From the NCBI RefSeq assembly GCF_014529535.1, contig NW_023503400.1:1-64000 (forward strand): a stretch of 64,000 bases of DNA. Reading direction: 5' to 3'. Positions 36,387-48,008 of this stretch are shown here, one piece after another; positions within the stretch are counted from its first letter, which is position 1; each line of letters starts with the position of its first letter. The notes beneath the pieces were generated by a model. That model did not search any database, was not told where the DNA came from, and was given only the letters and a program-made list of their open reading frames with translations. The DNA is from Bradysia coprophila. Lineage: Eukaryota; Arthropoda; Insecta; Diptera; Sciaridae. The translations under genes were made by a program, and so were the position numbers.

Positions 36387-38875
36387 TTCTTATTGAAATT
36401 CCGTTTCGATTTCTTTCTTCAGTGAATCACAAGCAGAAATTTTTTTGCCGCCAGACCCTTGACTTTCAGTCAAGTGAAACATCGTTTGAAAGTAAAAATT
36501 TTCTTGAAAAGTACAATTTTCCAGAGCAAACCTAATGTCTTGTCAGATGATGTCAAATGTCAGATGTCAGATGATGTCAGATAATTATCAGGACCGAAAA
36601 TTTCGATCCAATTTTCTCTATCATCCCAATTGCGTTACCAATAAGAACAACATTGCGTCATGTTCGTAACGTATAGTGTATATGTTTAGTATGAATGGGA
36701 GGGACAAGTCCAGTACCTAAGCCTCCAATGGGCCTGTTTTGCTATATACATAGTAGTAACATCGATATCGCATTGTGGATGTGGTATCAGTAAAATGATT
36801 TTGATTGAAATTATCGGTGCTGATAATTCTTTCTCTGGAACCATCAACCGAGTCTATTAATTCTATTGATCAGAGTTCATCGCCCATTTCTTTAGCTTGT
36901 GTCGATAACAATTCTTATAATAAAAGTATGGAAGTAATTCGAATTCCATCCGTTTCCTGTTAAATTGTTCTTGTTCTGTTAACAGACTATTCTGTCACCA
37001 CATATATATTCATAGGACTCTTTCTATTCAACGTTTCAAAACAGAAAACACTTTTTATATTTAGTAAAATTGAAACAGAGAACATATTTATTAGTTGATT
37101 TAGAATTTGAGAATTAATCCGCGTATAAAAGTTGTTTGCTTAATTGAATATTATTGCAACAAAAAACCAATTTGTTAGTATATTGTGGGCCTAGCGTTTG
37201 AAAGGGATACCGTAAATGATTCGGATGCATAATCGTGACGTAGAAATAGATTTTTTTTTGTTTTTTTTTGGTTATTTACAAGCAAACAAAAATGTGTGCG
37301 GGACTGTTAAAATGACGACGGTAAACTAAATTATTAAATTAAACAATTTTAATAAGAAGGAAATAAGAAAAGAGAAGAAAATTGAAGAAATGAATGTGAT
37401 TATTATTGCTCTAAATAAAAACGATTTTTTTTAATATAAGAAAAAATATTTATAGATAACCGTAACCATCATTATAGTTTTTGTAATGCCGGACAGAATT
37501 TTTTTTATTTGAATTTATTTTAGGTTTACACACTTTTTTCTGGGCTATAAATATGTATTTTTTTAAATGTGAATTTACTTTTGGTATACATATAAATTTA
37601 AGTTCCTTCATTCGAATTAATAAGAGTATATATTATACATATTTGTAAATGGTGAGAACACTGTGTACATATTAAAGAGAATAAATCGTTTTTTGTTTAG
37701 CATAAAAAAAAAGTAATTATGGAAAATATAGACAAATTTGTTTCAACATTAAAAGAGAATTATTCTTTCTACAATACTTAATTCAGGGGCTGGATAGTGG
37801 ATTTGAAATCCCTGAAATTCCTTAATTTTTTAGACGTTTTTATTTGTCTGTTTCACGTCGGAGACTATTTTTAACGGATTTTTAGTTGTTTTTGATCTTC
37901 AACTAGCCAACCAATTTATTTTACATATTTTTTAAGTTTACGAACCAAAAATGTTTTTTCAGGAATAAATGGAATTCAAATTCCTTAAAATAGGCTCTGC
38001 ATTTAGTAAACATTATTAGCAGAAAACTGTGCAATTGTGACGAGACTACATATCCAATGACGCTTTGATTCGAGAGGGCGTCAAAAATCTGAATGGTACC
38101 GAATTGTCACGAAAGATGTCGTATTGTAAAGCTTGATCCTTAAACTATAAAGGAAAAATATTTTTTAGATATCTCTATTTTTCCAAAGGTGTATTTATTC
38201 TGGGAACAATGTTGTTGGCTATGCAGTTAAAATAATTTTAAGAAAATATTATTCCTTTAAAGATTAGGGATCAAACGTTCCAATTCGGCATCTTTCGTGA
38301 AAATCCGGTATGAGAATGTACATTGAAAACATCATGTGATTGAATACTTTTGAATCGTACTGTAATAAGCGTACATACTAACCAGAGCCCATCGTTAAGC
38401 TCTTCTGTTGTTTGTTGTTGATGGGATGACCTGCTCTTTGTAAAAAGCTAAAATAATTATGCAAAAATCGAACATAGAGTTTTCTATTGAGTTTTGTCTT
38501 AGGGTCCACTACAAATTTATTTTTGTAGACCAGGGTTATTCAATTAATTCGAAAATGGAGCTCTTACCTTCAATAACATTGATTCTGATATCATACCGTT
38601 TCCTGTATAGAGCATTTCTTGTCGCCTGCATATACGAAGATTCCGAATCTCGTTTCGGATTTTTCTGATTCGGCCTGATTTCTAACAACTCATCTCATAC
38701 CTACTTCTACTTTTATAAGATGATTGATTATCGTAAGTTCACTATCGATGGAAGGCAAAATTGACTTACGCAAACAATTTTATGTTTTTCTTCCTTCGAT
38801 ATTCAACTAACGATAGTTCATTGTTGACAATAGCAAACAGAGACTTCTGTTTTCTAGCTAGTCGAGAAATTTTTA
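36387..38875. other. Intergenic, AT-rich; short TGTCAGATGA tandem and one dispersed repeat
   Basis: A small array of GTCAGATGATGTCA-like words lies at about 36540-36585. The part 36850-37010 recurs near 58260-58565 (separate entry). GACTTTCAGTCAAG near 36464 is the complement of a word in the repeat at 46957. No gene is seen. Confidence 0.5.
36853..37010 (+). repeat. Dispersed repeat shared with 58260-58565
   Basis: TGATCAGAGTTCA, GTCGATAACAATT, CTTATAATAAAAGTATGGAA, TTCCTGTTA and AATTGTTCTTGTTCTG...ACAGACTATTCTGTCAC appear in the same order at 58270-58557. There a ~145-bp insertion separates the last two blocks. This indicates an old mobile element with one interrupted copy. Confidence 0.65.
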
Positions 38876-39975
38876 GCCCCGTACGAAGTACGAAGGGGCT
38901 TATAGGATTACGGTGCCGTGTGTAATTGATGGAATTCGAAGCAGGCGGTAAGGGCAAAGTGTTTGCCTATGTTCATAGATGACGAATCCACAATAAAAAT
39001 TTTGTCTGTCCGTCTGTCCTTCTGTCCGTCTGTCACGTCGATATCTTGAGTAAATCAAATCCTATTTCAAAATTTTTTTTTCCCCTGAAAGGTAGTTGAA
39101 ATTGTGAGGCTAGGTTCGAAGATGGGCGATTTTGGGTCGAACCCTCCCGAGTTGGGGCCCCATAAGTGCTTTAACGTTTTCCAAAGATTTCTCTGGCCAT
39201 TTAAAGGCTACACTGGTAAGTGATACATCAAATGAAAGGTATTTACAATACCTATCGACAAAAAAAAGTTTATGGAAATTGGATGACCGACTCGTTTGTT
39301 AGACCCCTTGGTGTGAACTAGGTGCAGGGCGGCAAGCCGTTTTTGCTTATAGGTTGGCCAAATTTGAACGTATTTAGATGGATTTTGCTTCAATAGATAG
39401 GTATTGACCGTACCAAAAAGGGAAAAAAACGTTCATGAAATTCGGTTCACCGGAGCGTGCGCTAGGTCTTTTGGAGTGAGCTTATATGAGGCTACTCGGC
39501 CGTACAGTGAAGGTGGTGTTTTTTGTTAATATCTCGAGTAAAATTTGACCGAATTTCATGAATTTTTTTTTGCTTGAAAGGTATTAATAAATGTGAATCG
39601 TCAGTACTATTTCAGGTCTTCTAATAAAATGGCCGTCGGCCGCCTTTTTGGATTTTTGTAAAAACAATATAAATCGGTGAAAATGATACTTACAAAGTTA
39701 CTGATCAGTGGGAAGTGATTGGTTATGTGTGTGGTGTTTCAAGGATCCCAAATATGGATATCTATATATAAATATATATAGCTATATTGAGCTATATTGA
39801 GCTATATAACGGTATAGATAGTTATTTTGAGCTATATACTAGCATATTTATCAGTAAATTGTTTATTTATAGGTAAATATAGGTTAATATAGGACTGAGG
39901 AAATTTTAGGTCAATTTTAAATCTGTGTTACGTTTGGAAGGAACATCGTACGGGGCTTCGTAATTGCGCTATGCG
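38876..39975 (+). repeat. CCCGTACGA-ended dispersed repeat, copy B (~1.1 kb)
   Basis: It begins TAGCCCCGTACGAAGTACGAAGGGGC and ends ATCGTACGGGGCTTCG, giving 12-base inverted ends (AGCCCCGTACGA / TCGTACGGGGCT). It is collinear with copy A, including the GTCTGTCCGTCTGTC run, GGCTAGGTTCGAAGATGGGCG and the GCTATATTGAGC run. A GC-richer stretch after it (39976-40150) repeats TTCGTACGGGGCTC and may belong to it. It has no coding capacity, so it is probably a non-autonomous element. Confidence 0.78.
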
Positions 39976-40355
39976 CAGTTTTTAAGACGTACAAATTTCA
40001 TAAGAATTTTACTTTACCGACGTATACGGGCGCAGCAGACTTACGTTAAGAGTAGGGCGACGGACGAACTAGGGTCACGTGCGCAATAGATGTACGGGTT
40101 CGTACGGGGCTCAGTCGCAGCAAACGCTCCGACTGTTCTGACGGCTCGTTTAATTCGAAGACAAGAAATTTGGAAATGTAATGAAAATGCCAGAATGAAT
40201 TCCACAATTTATTTGATGAAAGTTAAGGAAAAGAACAAACGATCAAAGAATCAATAAATTAAATCGAAAAACAGAAAATGTTGATGTCACAAATTAAAGG
40301 TCAGTTCAAATGTTAGTTTACTTTAAATTTATATATTCGGTCAAAGGATTACTAT

Positions 40356-41870
40356 TCATATTCCGTTTCCATTAACATTGACTTTATTAATATTACTCAA
40401 TCCGATGAAATTTAACAAATCTATGTGCGTAACAATACCTATGCAATGGTTTTCACTGTTCAGAACAGCTACGAACTCATCTGTTTCTAGAATCCTCGCA
40501 ACAAAGCCGAGAGTTGTTGTTTCTACTGCACTACGGAATTGCTTAAAGACTACCATATTAATCGATTGATTAAGAGGGCAATTTTGGCTAACAACTTTTT
40601 TCGTTAAGTCCTTAAGATTCAAAAAGCCATCTAAAGTTCCATTTTCGTCGGCGATTGGCACATGCTGCAGGCACTCGGATTTTAAAAGATTTAGCGCATC
40701 AATGACTAATGAATCATTTGAAACATGTTTTGGTATCTTAACATTCAGGTCTTTGACGGTGTGGTTCCACCACCAGTGATTAAACTTGTTTTCTATTTCT
40801 TTGAACATTCTCGCCTCCAGCCAGTTGTCAATGACGAATTTATTCATGTAATTACGAATGCCGTCCGATAAAATGACAACACAATTTTGTCCTGTTTTCA
40901 AATCTTTCGCTGATTGAAGTGCACCAGCCAAAACTGCTCCACTACTGCCACCAGATAAGATGCCCTCTTCACGAATTAGTCGTCGAATCATCTGGAAACT
41001 CATTTTATCATTTGTCCTAATCCAACGATCTACCAAATGACGATGAAAAACATTCGGAATAAAGTCGTAGCCAATTCCCTCAACTTCGTAGAATATGACA
41101 TCACTTTGCTTCACCTTTTCGGGCTGAGAAAGCACGGAGTCCTCTGCGTCGACACCAACGATGATACATTCAGGACAGCGCTCTTTGACTTTCCCACTTA
41201 TTCCTGTAATTGACCCGCCAGTTCCAACTCCACACACTACCATGTCAACTTTATCATCCAGTTGATAGAGAATCTCCTCTCCTGTTCCGTCGTAATGCGA
41301 CAGAGGATTTCCGGAGTTTTCGTGCTGATCTAAGATTACCGAATTGGGAATTTCTTGGTTTAACCGTTTTGCCACCATAATCAAACCATTGGGATCGTCC
41401 GAGCCTGATTCCGTCGGCGTGAGTACAATTTTTGCACCAAATAGTTTTATAACGGCCACTTTTTCTTCTGACATTTTATCCGGCATAACAATCACACATT
41501 TATAGCCCTTTACTGCACACGCCATCGCTAACCCAATGCCAGTGTTCCCTGAAGACGATTCGATGATCGTACATCCTGGTGTCAATTTTCCCAAACTTTC
41601 AGCATCTTCGATCATGCGAAGGGCAACACGGTCTTTAATCGACCCTCCTGGATTAAAGAATTCGACTTTCACGTAAACATTGCACTGTAGTCCTTCGGCT
41701 TGAGGAATCTTGTTGAGTTTTATGAGAGGCGTTTTACCGATGACATGCAAAACGTTGGCAAAAACATTTTTTTCCAGCTCGTAGTCACGATGAGTATGTT
41801 CTTTCCATGCATACCAGCGACACGCCTTTTCATCACATTTTTCACTAGTTCCATTCAGGTTTTTTTCCAT
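40356..41870 (-). CDS. CBS: Cystathionine beta-synthase, intronless
   Basis: This PLP enzyme condenses homocysteine with serine to cystathionine, the first step of transsulfuration, in the cytosol. One uninterrupted exon encodes 504 residues. The short N-terminal region has C17 and H25/H27, which may serve as the haem ligands of animal CBS. The catalytic fold-II domain contains FFNPGGSIKDR with the PLP lysine K79, the substrate loop SSSGNTG (105-111) and the phosphate loop GVGTGGSITG, followed by GIGYDFIPNV and EEGILSGGSSGA. The C-terminal ~120 residues form the regulatory CBS-domain pair (IKLNV... to DLLNFIGL). All key residues seem present. Lack of introns, while neighbours are intron-rich, could mean a retrocopy that replaced the parent or simple intron loss. 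Confidence 0.95.
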   Translation of the reverse strand: MEKNLNGTSEKCDEKACRWYAWKEHTHRDYELEKNVFANVLHVIGKTPLIKLNKIPQAEGLQCNVYVKVEFFNPGGSIKDRVALRMIEDAESLGKLTPGCTIIESSSGNTGIGLAMACAVKGYKCVIVMPDKMSEEKVAVIKLFGAKIVLTPTESGSDDPNGLIMVAKRLNQEIPNSVILDQHENSGNPLSHYDGTGEEILYQLDDKVDMVVCGVGTGGSITGISGKVKERCPECIIVGVDAEDSVLSQPEKVKQSDVIFYEVEGIGYDFIPNVFHRHLVDRWIRTNDKMSFQMIRRLIREEGILSGGSSGAVLAGALQSAKDLKTGQNCVVILSDGIRNYMNKFVIDNWLEARMFKEIENKFNHWWWNHTVKDLNVKIPKHVSNDSLVIDALNLLKSECLQHVPIADENGTLDGFLNLKDLTKKVVSQNCPLNQSINMVVFKQFRSAVETTTLGFVARILETDEFVAVLNSENHCIGIVTHIDLLNFIGLSNINKVNVNGNGI

Positions 41871-43076
41871 TATTTTGTCCGATCAACGTGTTAAAATAAA
41901 CCTTGTTTGTCTTGATCAAATGATAATCAAATGAATCAAATTAAGATCGAAACACATGTTGGCTACGAAACTATATATTTTGAATATCCACACACGCACG
42001 TACACGCGTTTATATAGAAAGTAATCGATATAGTGTTTAGTTGCTTAAATATTCATCGTCAATTACCGAAAAGATTTGACAGGTGGTGGAGACAGTTAAC
42101 CTGTTACAGATAGGAAGCATAACCAGTATCATTATCGAGTACGAGTAGCCAAGTAAAATTCCTACTCATTGCTGACACCACATATGAATGATACAAGGTA
42201 GTAGAGGTCGATTCAGGTTCAGGTAGAACGGCTAAATTTAATAATAAATTCTAGTGTAACGCACAACTTCTGAATTTCATCATGTATACATTGGCAACTC
42301 CGATCATTGAAACAACCTATCGGTCCTCGACCTCAAATATGTCATGTTGGTGTTTGGATAGACCGGACAGACATTGTGTTGCATTTGGTATACAGTGTTT
42401 GAGGAGAGTGATTTTTGACCACTTTGTTTAAACTGGTCTCGGGGTCACACGTCAAAATGAGAGAAATCACATTCAAATTTAAACTGGGCTCAACTCTCAA
42501 TTTCTTTTTTCATCGATGAATATTTGACAGCTGACCCCGAGACCAATTAAATTTAACTGGTTTTCGCTCTCCTTAAACCCTTAAACACTGTATTAGATGG
42601 ATTTACACAACGGACTTCAATCGGTTGATTTACGTTGATTTACGCCATAAGTGCGTCAAAAATTCAAAACGGAAAGTGAGTAGGGTCTAATTAACGCAGT
42701 CAATTACCGCCAATTCGATATTCTCATATTAGAGTGCGTTGATATTCCTCAGCTCATTCACTCAACATTGAAATGTAGCGGTGCATTTAAGGCGTGAACT
42801 ATTTATTTTTATGGTTGAAAGAAATTCTATCTCTAGACCTGATTTCATATGTATCGCGTCCAGTATTTTCCCCAACTACTATGCACACGGTTAAATGAAT
42901 AGTAAATTGAATGTTTCAGTTACAATTCTAGATACATTTTCACTCTGCTTTTGTGTTCAAATTGTTCAGATCCGTTCACTATTCCACTTAGAAGAATAAG
43001 AAAACACTGGTGAATTTCACAACAATCTTTTGGCTTCACAGAGTTGATTTTGTTTACAAAATATTATTCATTCAAA
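41871..43076. other. Divergent intergenic region between CBS and HMCES
   Basis: Both genes are transcribed away from this 1.2-kb stretch, so it should hold both promoters. One Tc1-like MITE occupies 42393-42590. I see no canonical TATA box placed convincingly for either gene. Confidence 0.5.
42393..42590. mobile_element. Tc1/mariner-like MITE with TA target duplication
   Basis: A 198-bp element begins CAGTGTTTGAGGAGAG and ends CTCTCCTTAAACCCTTAAACACTG. TA lies at 42391-42392 and 42591-42592. Inner arms also pair (ACTGGTCTCGGGGTCA near 42431 with TGACCCCGAGACCA near 42533). There is no ORF. Confidence 0.75.
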
Positions 43077-44287
43077 ATGTGTGGCAGAACATGTTTGTAA
43101 GTGGTGATTAACTACTGCATATCTCTGATTCTCTCTTTTCTAAATGATCAGGATGAAAACCTACTCGACAGCAATAATTAATTGAAATATTTGTTTCCGC
43201 GTAATTTGTGCACATCGAAAATTCAAGGTCAATGTTTACGTTTTCAGAACTCTTGGTCCTGATGAGGTAAAGCACGCTTGTCAGTATAAATCGAGTAAGG
43301 ATGAAAAGCAAAAGACGCCGGAATTTCGTCAAGAATTCAATTGTGGAAAAAGTTATCAACCATCCACAAATATTTGTCCAACTGATGTACGCACGCCTTC
43401 ACACTTTACATACTCCAACATTTACCCTAGTTTGATTGTCCTTTACAGGTGACACCCGTTCTAATTTCATCAAATCATGTTTCGGAAGAGCCTACCGATA
43501 GCTCTGACAGAGTTCTCGTGCCGATGATGTGGGGAATGATTCCATTTTGGCACACTGTAAGTCGAATCTTTCCTAATCATGTGATTTGGTTGACCAAGAA
43601 TTTCCATATCGCTAAAAATAAGGGTGACTACAAGAACCATAAACTGACCACCAACAATTGTCGACTGGAAACCATGACAACATCCAAAATGTACAAACGA
43701 TCATTCGAAAAGGGTCAACGCTGCGTCGTCGTCTGCGAAGGATTTTATGAATGGCAAACCACCAAGGAACTGAAATCGTCAGAGAGACCAGCTTACTACT
43801 TTTACATGCCGCAAAATGCATCGGTTGAGATTACGGATGCTAAAACATTTAATGATGGCAAGGATGTTAACTTACTGAAGATGGCTGGATTGTTCGATGT
43901 TTGGACGGATAAAAACGGTGACGACATGTACAGTTACACAGTCATAACATTTGAATCGGACGATAAATTCTCGTGGCTACATCATCGCAGTCCAGCTATT
44001 TTGGAGACCGAGGAACAATTGGCTGTTAGTGAATCCTTTGATCAATTTTCTGGGTCGGTTATTTCGCACGATTTGTTCAACATTGTCTTTTGTTCTCATT
44101 ACAGGATTGGTTAGACTACAAGCGCGTACCAATGGACGATGCAATGAAATGCCTACGTCCGGCTACTTCATTAAAGTGGCATCAAGTTTCGAACATTGTA
44201 AATAACTCCCGAAATAAGTCAGACGAATGCAACAAGCCCATTAAAGCTGGCAAGCGAAAAATTTCCAATCCATTGATGGACAATTAA
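43077..44287 (+). CDS. HMCES: HMCES / SRAP-domain abasic-site sensor
   Basis: SRAP proteins form a covalent thiazolidine link through Cys2 with abasic sites in single-stranded DNA at replication forks. Five exons (43077-43096, 43248-43386, 43449-43556, 43623-44024, 44105-44287) give 283 residues. Met is followed directly by C2 in MCGRT. Further hallmarks are NICPTD-TPVL, MMWGMIPFW, TNNCRLET, the EGFYEWQ motif with the catalytic Glu, and LHHRSPAIL with the catalytic His. The end is SNIVNNSRN plus a basic tail. The third intron (43557-43622, 66 nt) has a weak pyrimidine tract and a length divisible by three with no stop, so retention would add 22 residues. The stop lies 470 bp from the convergent METTL17 stop. 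Confidence 0.93.
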
Positions 44288-44757
44288 TCATTCGCATTCA
44301 GGACTTTTTATTTTATTTCGATAAATTATGATTTTATAAGACAAAAGTACTTCTACGGCATGGGTAAATATTGTTTTAATTTTTTTATAAATCAAATTGA
44401 AACTACATATTCAAAGTATTCGCGCTAATATTCACTTACTGCATAGCAAATGGTACCAACCAAAAAAAATAAAAATTTCATAAATTCCATACATTTCAGT
44501 AGACAGCAAACTGACAAGGTGCTGACAAGGTGCGATTTCGCAGTCAGTGCAAAAATGAATTAATTTTAATTTTATTTTTATAAAACTAATTTGAACGCGT
44601 AGATTTTTTTTAAACTTAAATTTTGAATGAACATAGTGTCTTTGATCATTTAAAAATAAAAAACTTTTTGATGCGAATGATCAATTGGCTGATCAAGAAG
44701 AAAAAATCCGAATAACTTTTCATACCAACTGTTTCTATTATACTGTTTTGTTGTACA
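44288..44757. other. Convergent 3' intergenic region HMCES-METTL17
   Basis: It holds the 3' ends of both genes. It is AT-rich, with nothing else seen. Confidence 0.5.
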
Positions 44758-46340
44758 TTAAATCTCAGTAGGAGCATCAATGCTTATTGGTAAACGATCT
44801 CCCCATTTCGACGATCTGGCGCATCTGTACGGAAGCTTGCCATGTTTGGACTGTGTGAATATCACTTCCTGTAATTTACCGTCTTTCGTACACATTCGGC
44901 ATATCGCGTGCTTCGATCGAATCAGCGTTGGTCTGACTATCCGAGGCCATTTGTCACAATCAGTATTCGGACCTTTTTTCAACACCACATAGCTGTACAG
45001 TTCCTTTTGTGGCAAATTGGCACCTTCCGGATCCAGGGGCAATGGCATATAGGATGTAACAAAATTACATGGTGATCTATCGTCAGCGAGCAGTCGAGGA
45101 CACGTCATATTGTGTGCACACTAAAGTAATAGAATATCGCAAATCAATATCAGTTTTCTGATGGTTATCAATTATACGAACCGGTGCAAAAATGTGACCT
45201 ACTGCCCCAGACTCGCTCTTTTCATTCATGTGAAGTATAAAATCACGAGCTTCATTTATCAATTTAAATCCAGCCATTGTCCCATTTTCAACAAGAACTA
45301 AATAACTTTCGCATCTGTTCCATAAACTCAAGATCGTTTCAAGGCGTGCCTGGGTGTCGGGCAATTCGAAGAGACTGTAGGCAGAAATAACGATGTCGTA
45401 GGTAGTCTACAAATCAGAACCAATTGAAAGTCATACCATTATGTCAACGATAAAGACTTACCTCAATCGATGCAGGGAAAAATTGTCTGAAATTAACGTT
45501 CCTCAGTTCCATTTGTATATTTTCGTCGCCGTCACGCAAAATCAGATCAGCCAGATCATTCATACTTCGACTCGAATCAACCATAAAATACTCGAAAATT
45601 GAATCTTTCCACAGTTTCGAAGCGGCCCACAATCCAGTTCCGACACCAGAACCGAAATCAAAATAACTTCTCGGCTTAAATGTTGGATCTCTGTTCTGAA
45701 TTTCGGTGAATATCCTCAGTACTGTTGAGTATTCCTGTGCGGATCGACCGAGGACGTATTGCAGCGCTTTGTACTCATCGTACACCATCGGTTCCCAGTT
45801 ATAGATTTGTGATTTCAATGTTTTATCAACTTTAGCATCATATTTCTTCTGTTTCTTCTCATCACTCAAATCCATTGTCTGACTCAGCTTATCGGCAATC
45901 ATCTGGCGCTTATATTTAACCAGATTTTGTTCCGGTGGTATGTGACGTCCCTTCAAGTATCGGTTTAGCGCTTGAGCATCTCGATAAACACCTTTCACAG
46001 GAGCATCTACGGAGTTTCAAATTGTTTGGTCAAAAAAGGTATCATTGCCAACACCTTCTGAGTACAACCTTTGAGAGACTTGAAAATTGATGATACTATC
46101 CGAGGTGGTACGGTAACAACTTTGGCTTTATCCGTGCCAGGATGGTGACGAGGTTTGAAAACTTCACTTTCTAGATCTTCTGCAACTTTTTTATCCAATG
46201 TGACTATTGGTTTCTGGACAGTGCTCTAGGAAATTTTAGAAGGCATTTTCTTATATACATTTTACAGCCTTCAAGCATGACACACTTACGTATGATTTTC
46301 GAATTATTTTTGAATTGAAGCCGCAGATCTTTCGCATCAT
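44758..46340 (-). CDS. METTL17: METTL17 / Rsm22-like mitochondrial ribosome assembly factor
   Basis: A methyltransferase-fold protein that binds the mitochondrial small ribosomal subunit during assembly. Five minus-strand exons (46340-46290, 46213-46069, 46006-45462, 45406-45182, 45120-44758) join in phase to 442 residues. The first exon, MMRKICGFNSKIIRK, is basic and fits a mitochondrial presequence. The SAM motif DFGSGVGTG is at about 182-190, followed by DSSRSMNDLA and YDIVISAYSLFELPD. The C-terminal part has GHIFAP, then cysteines in APCAHNMTCP, CRMC and PYRCARSSKWGD, the set reported to hold an iron-sulfur cluster in this family. The second intron (62 nt) carries a less usual donor, G|GTTGTA, and is inferred because the frame otherwise breaks at a TAG near 46007-46009. 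Confidence 0.92.
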
Positions 46341-46954
46341 TTTAACTAAATGTGCTGGACTTTTAAGCTAATATTTATGTTTTGATAAAATGATTGAACT
46401 TATTATTATTTTGCTGCCGGTTGCAAAATGTCATAAGTGTCATATCCACATGGATTTTGACATAATAAGGTTTTTAAAATGGTGGCAAAAATGTTGCTAA
46501 ATTTCAAATTTTGATTGTCACTTCGTCACATTCGACCTAAGAACTTATCATCTGCTGTCGACATCAGAAATGTCAAAAAAGTTTTCCATCTCTGGTGGTC
46601 GTATATAGGGAAACCTAAATTAACACCCTTCTTGTATATTCTAAAGACTTTTCAATGTAGCTGATTTCTTCTTGTTTTGGATAATAGCACAGCTCTGCTT
46701 CCAGCATAAACATAAGGCTTATGCAATCAAAATTGGCCTTGTATTTTCTCGTAAAGATAGGAGGCATGATACCTTAGGGTCAAGGGTCAATATAAACACA
46801 CCACGCATACATATTTGAAAATTTTGAGGCTTTTTGACGTTGGAAAAATGAGAAGCAGTGCTATGATAATAGTCTTAGAACTTACACAAAACCAAATCAA
46901 AGTTTAAAAGAAATCAAGATCAAGAAATTTTACATTTGAAACAAAATATTTTAT
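46341..46954. other. Intergenic, METTL17 5' flank
   Basis: No gene or clear repeat. Confidence 0.45.
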
Positions 46955-47200
46955 TCCCTTGACTGAAAGTCAGGGTCTTACACCAGAAAATACCGAAAAA
47001 TGTGGGTAACAAAAAGGTTCACTGTGATTGAAAATGTATGAAATGCTATGAAAAACGTTAAATGTGGGTAACAGTTTTTCGTTGAGGGCACGATAACTTG
47101 AGTAATTTTTAACCAATTTGGATGAATCTTTTTTTTAAATTTGTGGAAGTAAAATACCGAGGCTAAGTTCGAAGATGGGCTATGTGGGACGAAGGATCTG
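46955..47200 (+). repeat. Dispersed repeat fragment (related to 47963-48055 and to CCCGTACGA repeats)
   Basis: GGTCTTACACCAGAAAATACC and GTGATTGAAAATGTATGAAATG...ATGAAAAACG recur in order at 47972-48052. The following stretch, CACGATAACTTGAGTAA and AGGCTAAGTTCGAAGATGGGC, matches the interior of the 24478 and 38876 repeats. It is a chimeric or ancestral fragment of that family. Confidence 0.6.
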
Positions 47201-47410
47201 GAAGCTATCCCAGAAAAACAGGATTTTACACTGTTGATTATAGCCTAAATCGAAAAAGATTACTTTGATGAAATTTGATTTTGTTGCGTAGTGTGTGTAA
47301 ATCGTATAAGTATGTTTTCGATAATGTGCATGAAACAAGTAGAAAGAAAAATTTCGGCACTACATGCCCAGCCTCTAACCGGTAAACATCTGTTGTTAGT
47401 GAACTGCTAA

Positions 47411-47935
47411 CAATTTGATAGTTGACTATCAAATTTGATAGTTGACTATCAAATTTGATATTTGATAGTTGACTATCAAATTTGATATTTGATATTTGAC
47501 TATCAACTTGATAGTTGACTAACAACTTGATAGTTGAGTATCAACTTGTTAGTTGACTATCAAATTTGATAGTTGACTAACAACTTGATAGTTGACTATC
47601 AAATTTGATAGTTGACTAACAACTTGATAGTTGACTATCAAATTTGATAGTTGACTATCAAATTTGATAGTTGACTAACAACTTGATAGTTGACTATCAA
47701 ATTTGATAGTTGACTAACAACTTGATAGTTGACTAACAACTTGATAGTCGACTAACAACTTGATAGTTGACTAACAACTTGATAGTTGACTATCAACTTG
47801 ATAGTTGACTATCAACTTGATAGTTGACTATCAACTTGATAGTTGACTAACAACTTGATAGTTGACTATCAACTTGATAGTTGACTATCAAATTTGATAG
47901 TTGACTATCAAATTTGATAGTTGACTAACAACTTT
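47411..47935. repeat. Minisatellite of palindromic TTGATAGTTGACTATCAA units
   Basis: About 525 bp of alternating variants: TTGATAGTTGACTATCAAA, TTGATAGTTGACTAACAAC and TTGATATTTGATAG. The core word is its own reverse complement over most of its length, so every unit can fold, and longer pairings across units are possible. Units are 17-21 bp with interspersed variants, not a clean array. Confidence 0.85.
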
Positions 47936-48008
47936 AATGCGTCTACTACCAAAGAAAGATGTTTTTTTTACTCAAGGTCTTACGGCAGAAAAATGTCATG
48001 AGCACACT

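Noticed and set aside
47411-47935. CRISPR-like array
   Set aside because: Units are contiguous palindromic variants without unique spacers, in a eukaryotic context.
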